From assembly GCF_037327425.1 (NCBI RefSeq), contig NZ_CP147846.1, forward strand, positions 1,364,001-1,428,000: a stretch of 64,000 nucleotides of DNA. The letters are read 5' to 3'. The translations under genes and the position numbers were made by a program. Below are positions 53,697 through 62,996 of the stretch, piece after piece; the stretch's first letter is position 1; the number at the start of each line of letters is the position of its first letter. Below the pieces are notes generated by a model. That model was not told where the DNA came from. It worked only from the letters and a program-made list of their open reading frames with translations, and ran no database searches. This DNA is from Rhodococcus sovatensis (GTDB taxonomy: Bacteria; Actinomycetota; Actinomycetes; Mycobacteriales; Mycobacteriaceae).

Positions 53697-54082
53697 AGAT
53701 CTACATCTCGAGTCTGATGGTCACCGATCAGAACAAGGCCCGTGACTTCTATACCGAAATCCTTGGTTTCGTGGTCAAGCACGACATTCCTTTGGGGGAA
53801 CACTCGTGGCTCACCCTGGTGAGTCCCGGCAACGAGGACGGGCCGGAACTCGGACTCGAACCGGCCGAGCATCCTGCAGTGAAGCCGTTCCGGGATGCAC
53901 TCATGGAAGATGGCATTCCCGCAACCTCGTTCGCCGTCGAGGACGTGTACGCCGAATACGAACGTCTCCTCGCTCTCGGCGTCGTGTTCACTCAGAAGCC
54001 AACCGAGATGGGCCCGGTCACGGTCGCGACGTTCGACGACACCTGCGGCAATCTCATTCAGATTTCCAGCTACGCAGGCTAG
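53693..54082 (+). CDS. VOC-family protein controlled by ArsR
   Basis: A 129-residue single glyoxalase/bleomycin-resistance-type domain: KIYISSLMVTDQNKARDFYTEILGF, HSWLTLVSPGNEDGPELGLEP and TFDDTCGNLIQISSY. Metal ligands are reduced compared with true glyoxalase I; SPGN and DTCGN pattern resembles antibiotic-binding or PhnB-like proteins. Translationally coupled to the ArsR gene. Confidence 0.83.
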   Translation: MKIYISSLMVTDQNKARDFYTEILGFVVKHDIPLGEHSWLTLVSPGNEDGPELGLEPAEHPAVKPFRDALMEDGIPATSFAVEDVYAEYERLLALGVVFTQKPTEMGPVTVATFDDTCGNLIQISSYAG

Positions 54083-54104
54083 GTACGCGCACTATCCTCG
54101 AGCC

Positions 54105-54494
54105 ATGGCGACGCTGGACGACGTGGAACTTTTGGTGAGCGAGCTGCCCGACGTGTCCACCGGTACGAGCTACGGAAACAGGGCGTGGTCTGTCGGAGGC
54201 AAGGTCTTCGCGTGGGAGCGGCCGTTCAGCAAAGCCGATATCAAGCGATTCGGGGACGAGTCGCCTCCGTCGGGACCGATCCTGGGAATCCGCACCGAAG
54301 ATCTGGGGGACAAGGAAGCGATCCTGTCGGCGCATGCGAAATCATGCTTCACGATAAGCCATTTCGACGGCTTCTCGGCGGTCCTGGTTCAGGTGGAAGC
54401 TGCGGACATAGAGGAGCTACGCGAACTGCTCACCGATGGTTGGCTGGTCTACGCGCCCGCGGCGGTGGCGAAGGCCTTCTTGGGCGACCGGTGA
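54105..54494 (+). CDS. MmcQ/YjbR-family protein
   Basis: A 129-residue CyaY-like-fold protein: VELLVSELPDVSTGTSYGNRAWSVGGKVFAWERPFSKADIKRFG and ELRELLTDGWLVYAPAAVAKAFLG. The family binds DNA in vitro but its physiological role is unknown. It follows the VOC gene by 22 bp and may share the ArsR transcript. Confidence 0.83.
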   Translation: MATLDDVELLVSELPDVSTGTSYGNRAWSVGGKVFAWERPFSKADIKRFGDESPPSGPILGIRTEDLGDKEAILSAHAKSCFTISHFDGFSAVLVQVEAADIEELRELLTDGWLVYAPAAVAKAFLGDR

Positions 54495-54546
54495 TCCGAC
54501 AGGACGGATAGGGCTTCCTGTTCGTCCTTTCGGAGCATGCTCGGAT

Positions 54547-55101
54547 CTACTGATCGAATCGGATGTCCTCGGTCGGCACAGCTCCCGTCGTCCTGCCCGG
54601 AGCTTTCTGATTGTCCCAGTACAGGTTGGTGTGCGCGATGACCTGCGCCGGAGGGGGAGCGCCCCACTTGCTCAGGTCTTCGGTTGTGTGCGCGTCGCTG
54701 ACGAGAGTGGCGTCGTAGCCGCGGGCGAGGGCGCCGTGCAATGTGCTGCGGATGCAGAAATCGGTTTGCGCACCGGCTATGACGAGTGCGCCGACGGCCA
54801 GCTCGGCGAGAACGGACTCGAGCTCTGTTTCCTCGAACGAGTCGCCGAAAGTCTTGTGGATCAAGGGTTCGGAAGCATCTCTGGTGAGTTCGGGAACGTA
54901 TTCCCACCCCGCTGACCCTTCGACCAGCTCTTCGGACGAATGTTGGACCCATACGATCGGCACTGCTGCCGCTCGTGCCTTCGCGACCAGCTCGGCGATT
55001 CGAGACACAACTGCGTCGGACTCGATCGAGGAGGCCATGACATCGTTCTGGACATCGACTACGAGCAATGCTGTGTTCGGACGGTCGGTCAGAGTGGTCA
55101 T
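54547..55101 (-). CDS. Cysteine hydrolase (isochorismatase-like)
   Basis: A 184-residue isochorismatase-fold amidase: catalytic Asp in TALLVVDVQNDVM, Lys in PLIHKTFGDSF and Cys in VIAGAQTDFCIRSTLHGAL, the full D-K-C triad. It hydrolyses an amide such as nicotinamide or a carbamate, not determined here. ATG at 55101 preferred; a longer start at 55164 overlaps the stop of the nitrate reductase gene and would couple the two. Confidence 0.83.
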   Translation of the reverse strand: MTTLTDRPNTALLVVDVQNDVMASSIESDAVVSRIAELVAKARAAAVPIVWVQHSSEELVEGSAGWEYVPELTRDASEPLIHKTFGDSFEETELESVLAELAVGALVIAGAQTDFCIRSTLHGALARGYDATLVSDAHTTEDLSKWGAPPPAQVIAHTNLYWDNQKAPGRTTGAVPTEDIRFDQ

Positions 55102-55153
55102 GGTTGCGACCATAGTCACCGCAGCGGAAACTGTGTGCCAGTCGCTTACAACC

Positions 55154-58100
55154 TCAGTAGACATCCCGGACGTATCGCTTCTCGGCCGCGAGAGCCCTCA
55201 CGTATGCCTCGGCACTTGACGGGGCGAGCTTTCCATGTTGAGCGACAATGCCTTTCAAGGTGTTGTCGACGTCCTTGGCCATGCGTGTCGCGTCGCCGCA
55301 CACGTAGAAGTGAGCCCCTTGCTGGAGCCATTTCCACACTTCCGCGCCGTTCTCGGTCATTCGATCCTGCACGTAGACCTTCGACGACTGGTCACGTGAG
55401 AACGCCACATCGAGACGGGTGAGAGATCCGCCGTCGAGCATGCTCGTCAGTTCGTCGCGGTAGTAGAAGTCGGTTGCCGCATGCTGTTCGCCGAAGAACA
55501 GCCAGTTCGGTCCTGAGTGGCCGAGTGCACGTCGCTCATGGAGGAATGCTCGGAATGGCGCCACGCCTGTTCCTGGCCCCACCATGATCATCGGTACCGT
55601 CGGGTCTTCAGGTGGCTTGAAGTGCGACGACTTCTGCACGAATATGCCGACGTCCTCGCCGGCTGCGTGATCAGCCAGATACGTCGAGCACACACCACGC
55701 CGCGGCACGCCGTGCACGTTGTAGCGCACGGTCGATACCGTCAGCTGCACCTCGTTCGGATTCTCTTTGGGGCTCGAAGAGATCGAATAGAGCCGCGGTT
55801 GAAGGGGTTTCAATACCGTCAGCCAGTCGTCGACACCGGCGCGCACCGGCGCATGGGTCAGCACGTCGATGGACTGACGCCCCCACAACCAATCCGTCAG
55901 CGCGCTTCTGTTCTCGGGCATCAGCAGTCGCTCGAGGTCTGCGTCCCGGGTGCGGGTTTGGACGAATCGGAGTAGGTCGGGCGTTGCCTTCGCGATCTCG
56001 AGCCGATCTCGAAGAGCCAGCCGCAGCGGCATCGAATCATGCCCAGCGATATCCACGACGGTGTCTCCGCCCAGCCCGGTCGCCTGCAGCCATTCATCGA
56101 CGAGTGCATCGCTGTTGCGCGGCCACACTCCGAGAGCGTCCCCGGCCTCGTAGCTCAGAGTGCCCTCGGGAAGGTGAAAACCGAACTGGCGCACGTCTTT
56201 CGTAGACCCGGGTGCGTTCAGGGGCGTATTGCGCACGAGCGCGGTAGGAAGCGGTGCCTTCTTGCCGTACGTTGTGGCGGCTGGAGGGCGAACGTTTGCG
56301 ACTGCCGTGCTTGGGGTCTCCGATGGCGTCAGCTTCGACAACACCCGCTCGAGCCACATCGACGACGCTTCCTCGTGGTCCGGCTCGCAGTCCACACGGC
56401 CGACGAGTCGCGCGGCGCCGAGCTCGGCGAATCGACTGTCGAGACGGCGACCGTTTCCGCAGAAATCGGCATAGCTCGAATCGCCGAACGCCAGCACCGA
56501 GAAGCGAATACCACTCAGATCCGGTGCTGGATCACCGGACAGGCCGTCGAGAAACGTCGTCCCGTTGTCGGGCGCTTCGCCGTCCCCGGTCGTGCTGCTG
56601 ATCAGCAACACGTCGCTGTAGTCGGTCAACTCGGACGGCGAGAAGTCTTCCATGACGTGCTCTCGGACCGTCATCCCTGCACTCCGGAGCTGTTCGACGC
56701 AACCGAACGCGAACTCCTCGGCGTTGCCGGTCTGCGACGCCCACAGGACAAGGACCTGTTTCGTGTCTTCCTGCGCCCCGGGCACAGGAGCGGCTGCGTG
56801 CCGAGAGAACAGCCCGGCGAGCATCCCTTCGAGCCATGCCTGAGTCTCCGTCGACAGCGGCGTGGATGCCGGCAGCGTCGGGACACCAGGGAGGGCTGCA
56901 TCAGCTCGTAGACCCGCGAGCAGCCCGGCGATGAAGCGCTGCTCGACGACTGGAAGCGGCAGGGGAGGGCCTGCGCACTCGCCGACGAGCTCGGAGAGTG
57001 CGTCGATCGGTGCCATGGATGCCGTGGACAGTTCGCGGTTCGATGTCGGCTGTGCAGCGGCCACTTTCGTCAGTGTCACAGCGCACACTTTGAACTCCGG
57101 CTGTTGCGAGAGCGGATCGATGGCGTCGTTGGTGACCGCATTGATCGACAGGTACTCGCCGAACAGGTCGTTCCAGTGAAACGGCGCGAAGCAATCTCCC
57201 GGTCGGACGCGGTCGCTCACGACCGCGGGGAGCACTGCTCGACCGCGACGTGAGGCGACCTCGATACGGTCACCCGCAGCAATTCCGAGGCGTGTGGCGT
57301 CGGTGGGGTGAATCTCGACGAACGGGCCGGGGTTCAGCTTGTTGAGCTTGTCGACCTTTCCTGTCTTCGTCATCGTGTGCCACTGATGTTGCAAGCGTCC
57401 GGTGTTGAGCAGGAACGGGTAGTCGTCGTCGGGCATCTCCGCCGGTGCCATCGAGGGGCGGGCAAAGAACTGCGCACGTCCGGTCGGAGTCGGAAACGAC
57501 AATCTCGGGACAGTTCCGTCCTCGCGGGTTCGGAGGGTCTGACTGATTCCGTCGTTCAGATATCTGATCGGGTGCCGACCGTTGTCGTCGTTATTGTCGA
57601 CGTCGTCCGGAGGGCACGGCCACTGCAGTGGGGTGTCGCGCAGACGCGAGTACGTCACGCCGCGCAGGTCGTATCCTGTGCGAGGGTTGGAGAAGCCCTT
57701 GATCTCCTCGAAGATCTCTTCGGCGCTCGAGTAGGTGAAGTGTTCTGCGTAGCCGAGTTCGCACGCCATCATCGCAATGATCTGCCAGTCCGGCATCGCT
57801 TGTCCGGGCGCATCCACGGCCTTCTGGAACAGGGTGAGTGTGCGTTCGGAGTTGATCATGACGCCCTCGGACTCGGTCCACAGCGAGGCGGGGAGTACGA
57901 CGTCGGCGTATCCGTTGGTCTCGGTGTCCGCGAACGCGTCCTGAGTGATCACCAGCTCGGCACGTTCGAGGCCTGCGATGACCGTTCGTCTATTGGCTAC
58001 CGAGGCAACGGGATTGGTGCAAATTACCCAGCAGGCCTTGATGTCACCGTCGGCCATCCGCGAGAACAAGTCGATGGTGCCACCGCCGACGTCGGTGCGC

Positions 58101-59272
58101 AGCGTCCCAGCCGGCAGATTCCACTTCTCTTCGACGAATGCGCGATCGTCCGCAGACAGGACTGCGCGTTGCCCGGGAAGCCCTGGCCCCATGTACCCCA
58201 TCTCACGCCCACCCATGGCGTTCGGTTGCCCGGTGAGCGAGAACGGTCCACTGCCGGTGCGACAGATGGCACCCGTGGCGAGATGGAGGTTGACCAGAGC
58301 GTTGGTGTTCCAGGTGCCGTGCGTGGACTGGTTCAGCCCCATGGTCCAACAACTCATCCAGTTGCCGGACTCGCCGATCCACCGCGCGGCAGTGCGAATC
58401 GCCTCCTCCGGTATGCCGGTCTTGGCGCTGACCTGCTCGGGTGTGTAGTCGGCGAGGAAGTCCTCCATGACGTCCCAGCCATCGGTGAAGTCGTCGATGA
58501 AGTCCTGATCGATGTGCCCGTCAGCGACGAGCAGGTGGAGCAGGCCGTTGAGTAGATCCAGATCGGTTCCGGGTGCGATTTGCAGGTGGAGGTGTGCCTT
58601 GTCGGCGGTGGCGTTTCTGCGGGGGTCGACGACGATCAACTTCGCACCCTGCTTGACGCGGTCCATCATTCGGAGGAACAGAATCGGATGGCAGTCGGCC
58701 ATGTTGGCGCCGGTTACCAGAAAGACGTCGGCGTGATCGAAATCGTCGTACGACCCGGGTGGACCGTCCGATCCGAGCGACAACTTGTATCCCGTGCCTG
58801 CACTGGCCATGCACAAGCGCGAATTCGATTCGATCTGGTTGGTGCCGATGAACCCTTTCGCGAGCTTGTTCGAGAGGTACTGCGCTTCGATCGACATCTG
58901 CCCCGACACGTACAGACCGAGAGCATCCGGGCCATGCTCGTCGAGTATTGCTCGCAGCTTTCTCGCGGTACGGGCGATGGTCGAGGCTGTGTCGGCCGGC
59001 TCGAAGTCATCACCTCGGGAATCGCGGGTCCGGGCGGTCTCGAGGCGGCCCGGTGCCGCGAGCATGTCCGAGGTGGTCGACCCTTTCGTGCACAAGCGCC
59101 CGAGGTTGGTGGGATGCGACTTGTCGCCGATCGACTTGACGACGGTTGCAGGTTCGTCGGGACGCTTACTGATCTGCAACGTCATGCCGCAGCCGACACC
59201 GCAGTACGCGCACACCGTCTTGACGGTGTCCACGCTGGTCTCGACTGTTCCTGTTCCCACGACACCCACCAT
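55154..59272 (-). CDS. Assimilatory nitrate reductase fused to a diflavin (sulfite-reductase-type) reductase
   Basis: A ~1372-residue fusion. Residues 1-~750 are a molybdopterin oxidoreductase of the Nas/NarB type with an N-terminal [4Fe-4S] site Cys21-x2-Cys24-x3-Cys28...Cys61, GFIGTNQIESNSRLCMAS and the molydopterin-dinucleotide domain (NTGRLQHQWHTMTKTG). After a linker a flavodoxin domain (LWASQTGNAEEFA) is followed by an FAD/NADPH reductase (PRLYSISSSPKENPNEV, GPGTGVAPFRAFLHERRALG, YVCGDATRMAKDVD). It should move electrons from NADPH to nitrate in one chain. Starts further upstream (59332) overlap the divergent PadR region. Confidence 0.9.
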   Translation of the reverse strand: MVGVVGTGTVETSVDTVKTVCAYCGVGCGMTLQISKRPDEPATVVKSIGDKSHPTNLGRLCTKGSTTSDMLAAPGRLETARTRDSRGDDFEPADTASTIARTARKLRAILDEHGPDALGLYVSGQMSIEAQYLSNKLAKGFIGTNQIESNSRLCMASAGTGYKLSLGSDGPPGSYDDFDHADVFLVTGANMADCHPILFLRMMDRVKQGAKLIVVDPRRNATADKAHLHLQIAPGTDLDLLNGLLHLLVADGHIDQDFIDDFTDGWDVMEDFLADYTPEQVSAKTGIPEEAIRTAARWIGESGNWMSCWTMGLNQSTHGTWNTNALVNLHLATGAICRTGSGPFSLTGQPNAMGGREMGYMGPGLPGQRAVLSADDRAFVEEKWNLPAGTLRTDVGGGTIDLFSRMADGDIKACWVICTNPVASVANRRTVIAGLERAELVITQDAFADTETNGYADVVLPASLWTESEGVMINSERTLTLFQKAVDAPGQAMPDWQIIAMMACELGYAEHFTYSSAEEIFEEIKGFSNPRTGYDLRGVTYSRLRDTPLQWPCPPDDVDNNDDNGRHPIRYLNDGISQTLRTREDGTVPRLSFPTPTGRAQFFARPSMAPAEMPDDDYPFLLNTGRLQHQWHTMTKTGKVDKLNKLNPGPFVEIHPTDATRLGIAAGDRIEVASRRGRAVLPAVVSDRVRPGDCFAPFHWNDLFGEYLSINAVTNDAIDPLSQQPEFKVCAVTLTKVAAAQPTSNRELSTASMAPIDALSELVGECAGPPLPLPVVEQRFIAGLLAGLRADAALPGVPTLPASTPLSTETQAWLEGMLAGLFSRHAAAPVPGAQEDTKQVLVLWASQTGNAEEFAFGCVEQLRSAGMTVREHVMEDFSPSELTDYSDVLLISSTTGDGEAPDNGTTFLDGLSGDPAPDLSGIRFSVLAFGDSSYADFCGNGRRLDSRFAELGAARLVGRVDCEPDHEEASSMWLERVLSKLTPSETPSTAVANVRPPAATTYGKKAPLPTALVRNTPLNAPGSTKDVRQFGFHLPEGTLSYEAGDALGVWPRNSDALVDEWLQATGLGGDTVVDIAGHDSMPLRLALRDRLEIAKATPDLLRFVQTRTRDADLERLLMPENRSALTDWLWGRQSIDVLTHAPVRAGVDDWLTVLKPLQPRLYSISSSPKENPNEVQLTVSTVRYNVHGVPRRGVCSTYLADHAAGEDVGIFVQKSSHFKPPEDPTVPMIMVGPGTGVAPFRAFLHERRALGHSGPNWLFFGEQHAATDFYYRDELTSMLDGGSLTRLDVAFSRDQSSKVYVQDRMTENGAEVWKWLQQGAHFYVCGDATRMAKDVDNTLKGIVAQHGKLAPSSAEAYVRALAAEKRYVRDVY

Positions 59273-59425
59273 CCTCAGCGCAGGATTCGGGTCGATGACA
59301 CGTCCGTTAGCCCGACGTGACGTTGTCCTCACCGTCTGTCCTGAACTCCCGTGATGTCGAGGGCGATTCGCCGAAGGTCGAACTGAACGAATGCGACGAA
59401 ACGGACATATGTGCTGGTAGGGGCT

Positions 59426-59458
59426 TTGACATCCAAGACTACTCGTGTGAGAGTAGTC
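59426..59458 (+). promoter_or_regulatory. PadR promoter/operator
   Basis: TTGACA (59426-59431) as -35 precedes a perfect 8-bp dyad GACTACTC-GTGTGA-GAGTAGTC (59437-59458) that ends two bases before the GTG start. The dyad covers the -10 region, fitting autorepression by the PadR protein and control of the following MFS gene. Confidence 0.65.
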
Positions 59459-59460
59459 GC

Positions 59461-60078
59461 GTGTCGTCCATTCGCCTGTACATTCTGGGGTCCCTCGCTC
59501 AACGAGGAGAGATGCACGGCCATCAACTCAAGCTGCTGGCCGAGGAAGAACGACTTCACATGTGGACCGACATCTCGGTGGGGAGCCTCTACGGGGCGCT
59601 GAAGCGCCTGCATTCGGAGGCTCTGATCACCGACGTTCGGACCGAACAAGAGGGAAACTTCCCGGCGCGGCAGGTGTATGCAATCACCGACTCCGGCCGT
59701 CGAGCCCTCGACGCGCTGCGACTCGAGGGCCTGACCAGCTACGTTCTGCGTCCAGATCCATTCGATCTGGCGCTCACCAGGCTCGATCCGGATCGCCTCG
59801 ACCGACTTCCAGAGCTCATCGCAGCCAGAGTCGACCTGTTGAAAGAACTGTTGCGCACCACCCGGGAGGCGAATTCCCGGGCACGCCCGCACCTGTCTCT
59901 CGCCGAGACCTTCGCGCTCGAGCATCGCGAGAAGCGTCTTGTGGCCGAGATCGAATGGCACGACAGCCTCGTCCAGGCATTGCCGAATGTCGTAGAGGAC
60001 GAGCGCACTCGAACGGACTTCCCGCAACCGCACTTCCCTCAACCTCACCTCCCTCAATCGCACCGACCGAAGGACTGA
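59461..60078 (+). CDS. PadR-family transcriptional regulator
   Basis: A 205-residue PadR protein: IRLYILGSLAQRGEMHGHQLKLLAEEERLHMWTDISVGSLYGALKRLHSEALI is the winged helix with the conserved GSLY turn; the C-terminal half is a long helix for dimerisation. The GTG at 59461 right behind the dyad is chosen; a longer start reads through the promoter. The last residues form a PQPHFPQPHLPQSH repeat. It controls the MFS gene 7 bp downstream. Confidence 0.87.
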   Translation: MSSIRLYILGSLAQRGEMHGHQLKLLAEEERLHMWTDISVGSLYGALKRLHSEALITDVRTEQEGNFPARQVYAITDSGRRALDALRLEGLTSYVLRPDPFDLALTRLDPDRLDRLPELIAARVDLLKELLRTTREANSRARPHLSLAETFALEHREKRLVAEIEWHDSLVQALPNVVEDERTRTDFPQPHFPQPHLPQSHRPKD

Positions 60079-60085
60079 ACACATC

Positions 60086-61585
60086 ATGACCGAGTCCATC
60101 CCACGCGCGTCCGCACCTGGTGTGGAGGTGCCCCGTAGGGCTTGGCAGGCGCTGATCGTGCTGCTGCTCGGCATGTTCATGGCGCTTCTCGACACGACGA
60201 TCGTGAACGTCGCGCTACCGACCATCGAGACGAGTCTCGACGCGTCCGAGGCGACATTGTCGTGGATCATCTCCGGTTACGCTCTCGCGTTCGGCCTTGC
60301 CCTGATTCCCTCGGGGAAGGTCGGCGATCGTGTCGGGCACAAGTGGGTCTTCTTCGCCGGCCTCGCGCTGTTCACCGTCGCCAGCTTCGCGTGTGGTCTG
60401 GCGCAGAACGACCTTCAGCTGGTGATCGCAAGAATCGTCCAGGGACTCGCGGGCGGCATCTTCGTCCCCGCCGTCACCGCGTTCATTCAGCTGCTGTTTC
60501 CGGGCCAGGTGCGTGGCAAAGCATTCGCCATCATGGGCGCCGTCATCGGAGTGTCCACTGCACTCGGACCGATCGCAGGTGGACTGATCATCGAGGCGTT
60601 CGGCAATGAAAACGGCTGGCGAGGTGTCTTCTGGGTGAACCTGCCGATCGGTGTGGTCGGCTTGATCGCCGCTGCCTTCCTGCTACCGAACCGGTCGGAG
60701 ATCGAGTCCGAGACCCGGTCCGAAACCGGTATCGACTGGGTGGGATTGCTGCTCGTCACTGCAGGACTCGTTGCACTGTTGGTTCCGCTGATCGAAGGAC
60801 AGGATCAGGGTTGGCCGGTGTGGACGTACATCACGCTCGCCGCCGGTGCACTGCTCATCGCTGCCTTCGGTGCCTGGGAAGTTCACTACACCAAGCGTGG
60901 GCACAACCCGTTGGTTCCCCCGAAGCTCTTCGCGCATCCCGCGTTCACCGGCGGCACGATCCTGGCCCTCGTGTACTTCGCATCCTTCACCAGCATCTTC
61001 TTCACTCTGTCGTTGCTGTGGCAGTCCGGCCTCGGCAACTCTGCGCTGTCGTCGGGCGCCGTGATGCTTCCGTTCGCCATCGGCAGCATCATCGCCTCCT
61101 CCCAGAGCAACAAGCTCACTCAACGACTTGGCCGAACCGTTCTACTCCTCGGAACGTCCTTGGTGGCCGTCAGCTTGATCTGGATGTGGATTCTGCTCGC
61201 CACCACCGATGCGTCCGAGCTGACAAACTGGAAGCTGTTGGTGCCGTTGTTGATCGGCGGGCTGGGCAACGGCGCATTCATCGCACCGAACGCACAGTTC
61301 ATCGTCGCAACGGTCGATCGGCAGGACGCGGGGGCCGCCAGCGGCGTCATCTCGACGATGCAGCGCATCGGTAGTGCCGTCGGCATCGCCGTCATCGGGA
61401 GCGTGCTGTTCGGGTCTCTGAACATCACTGGACCCGATACGGTCGCAAGCGGATTCATGCACGCTGCGTCCGTCGCGATGGCCGTCAGCGCGGCATTCGG
61501 TGTTGTGGCTCTGCTGCTGGTGTTCGCGCTCCCCAAGCGCGTCGACGCGCCAGGGCCGCCGTCGCGCGAATCAGTGGATCATTAG
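60086..61585 (+). CDS. MFS multidrug exporter (DHA2/EmrB type)
   Basis: A 499-residue protein with about 14 transmembrane segments: MFMALLDTTIVNVALPTIETSLDASEATLSWIISGYAL (family signature) and PSGKVGDRVGHKWVFFAGL loop. It exports hydrophobic cations or antibiotics using the proton gradient. In one unit with the PadR gene, which probably represses it until a drug binds. The stop overlaps the convergent ANTAR gene stop. Confidence 0.9.
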   Translation: MTESIPRASAPGVEVPRRAWQALIVLLLGMFMALLDTTIVNVALPTIETSLDASEATLSWIISGYALAFGLALIPSGKVGDRVGHKWVFFAGLALFTVASFACGLAQNDLQLVIARIVQGLAGGIFVPAVTAFIQLLFPGQVRGKAFAIMGAVIGVSTALGPIAGGLIIEAFGNENGWRGVFWVNLPIGVVGLIAAAFLLPNRSEIESETRSETGIDWVGLLLVTAGLVALLVPLIEGQDQGWPVWTYITLAAGALLIAAFGAWEVHYTKRGHNPLVPPKLFAHPAFTGGTILALVYFASFTSIFFTLSLLWQSGLGNSALSSGAVMLPFAIGSIIASSQSNKLTQRLGRTVLLLGTSLVAVSLIWMWILLATTDASELTNWKLLVPLLIGGLGNGAFIAPNAQFIVATVDRQDAGAASGVISTMQRIGSAVGIAVIGSVLFGSLNITGPDTVASGFMHAASVAMAVSAAFGVVALLLVFALPKRVDAPGPPSRESVDH

Positions 61586-62304
61586 GCGAGACTGCGCTTG
61601 TGTGCTTCCACGACTGACGTTGCGAGCGCCGCGATCTTGACGTTCATGTCCTGAGATGTCTTGCGTAGCATCTCGAATGCTTGATCGTCGGTGACGTCGT
61701 GCATCGCCATCAACAGTCCGATGGCCTTACCGATCTCGCGGTTGCTTTCGAGACCCCGGCGTAGGGTATTTGCCTCCTCGCCGGCAAGGATCGCCGACAC
61801 CGTCACCGCCGCGAAGGCCGTCAACATGATGGCGTGGTCGGCGGTCTCGGAATCGAATGCGCCCGGGGTGTCGCTGAACAGGTTGATCGCGCCGACCTTC
61901 TTCTGGTCGAGCATCAGGCGGAATCCCATGGCTCCGCGGACCGGCGTACGCGTAACAACGCCTCTCGCCAGTGCCGGCCACGCGCTGGGCGCGAGGAAGT
62001 CCGGTTCGATCTGAGCGGCCTCGTTCTCGATGGCATCGAGGCACGGTCCCTCGCCCGTTGCCCGTTCGATGTCATCGATCGTGCGCGCGACCTGATCGGT
62101 CGCTGCGACCGTGACGGGCTTGCCCCGGTTGACGAGCATCAGGCTGGCATGGTCGCAGCCCGGCACGAGCAGGGTGGCCGCCACACAGATCGCGGTATAG
62201 ATCTCCTCTGCACTGGAGCCTCGATAGACGATGTCCGCCAATGCAGCGAAGACGGTCGTGGGATCGGCAGACGCTGGGGCGCCTGCGAGCGATTCTTCCT
62301 CCAT
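61582..62304 (-). CDS. GAF-ANTAR antitermination regulator
   Basis: A 240-residue protein: GAF domain (ALADIVYRGSSAEEIYTAICVAATLLVPGCDHASLMLV ... GPCLDAIENE) followed by a C-terminal ANTAR RNA-binding domain (GLESNREIGKAIGLLMAMHDVTDDQAFEMLRKTSQDMNVKIAALATSVV). It binds paired hairpins in nascent RNA and prevents termination after a GAF signal. ATG at 62304 with CGGAG upstream. Its RNA targets are not evident next to it. Confidence 0.88.
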   Translation of the reverse strand: MEEESLAGAPASADPTTVFAALADIVYRGSSAEEIYTAICVAATLLVPGCDHASLMLVNRGKPVTVAATDQVARTIDDIERATGEGPCLDAIENEAAQIEPDFLAPSAWPALARGVVTRTPVRGAMGFRLMLDQKKVGAINLFSDTPGAFDSETADHAIMLTAFAAVTVSAILAGEEANTLRRGLESNREIGKAIGLLMAMHDVTDDQAFEMLRKTSQDMNVKIAALATSVVEAHKRSLA

Positions 62305-62421
62305 GGATACTCCGATCGAGTCAGTGCGAAGTCCCGGCGTGGCGTAGAGCGCCGCGCTGGACTGGTAAAGCTGCCAGCCTTCGACCAATCAGAGTACGCA
62401 GTGCTCACTAGTCGAGGTCGA

Positions 62422-62883
62422 CTAGGCAGCACCGGCGCACGGCGGGGCTGGTGCATCCTCGGCGAACGGTTTGCCAGGAGGTTCGATATACGCGGCGTAG
62501 AGGACCACAGGAACAGTGCCGAGATTGGTGCCCTCGTGTACGTGATCAGCGTTTACTTCCTCGGCGATGACCTGGCCGGCCGGCGTCGATACCTGCGAAC
62601 AGTCATGCAGGGTTCTCGTGAGAACCCCCTGCTCCACATATGCATAGACCGGACCGTCGTGATAGTGCCAACCCGTTGTCCCGCCGGGGGCGATCGTGAT
62701 CTTGCGAGCGGTGAAGTCGGTGCCTGCAATATCGGCGCTGCCTGGAATCAGTGGGAAGGAGACGTGGGCGAGCGTCTCGGCGGTGACGCCGGACGGCGGC
62801 GTCGCCCCGGCAATCGCGCGGGACAGCCCGGCCGCTGCGATGCAGCAGAGTCCGACGGTACCGATCCGGCCTATCGATGTCAT
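62422..62883 (-). CDS. Exported cupin-domain protein
   Basis: A 153-residue protein with a signal peptide (GRIGTVGLCCIAAAGLSRAIAGA) and a cupin core: APGGTTGWHYHDGPVYAYVEQGVLT (two His of motif 1) and ADHVHEGTNLGTVPVVLYAAYIEPPG (motif 2). All metal ligands look present. A secreted or lipoprotein-like cupin of unknown substrate; possible lipobox Cys at residue 13/14 is too early to be typical. Confidence 0.78.
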   Translation of the reverse strand: MTSIGRIGTVGLCCIAAAGLSRAIAGATPPSGVTAETLAHVSFPLIPGSADIAGTDFTARKITIAPGGTTGWHYHDGPVYAYVEQGVLTRTLHDCSQVSTPAGQVIAEEVNADHVHEGTNLGTVPVVLYAAYIEPPGKPFAEDAPAPPCAGAA

Positions 62884-62996
62884 CGCGTGTTGCCTCTCAT
62901 CAGAGTGCCCCGAACGAAACCAGACTAGAACCCACTCGACCTGGTGGGGTGGGTATCGAAGATTTGCTCTCGTGGTCCACTGAGTAGCCTTTCGTC

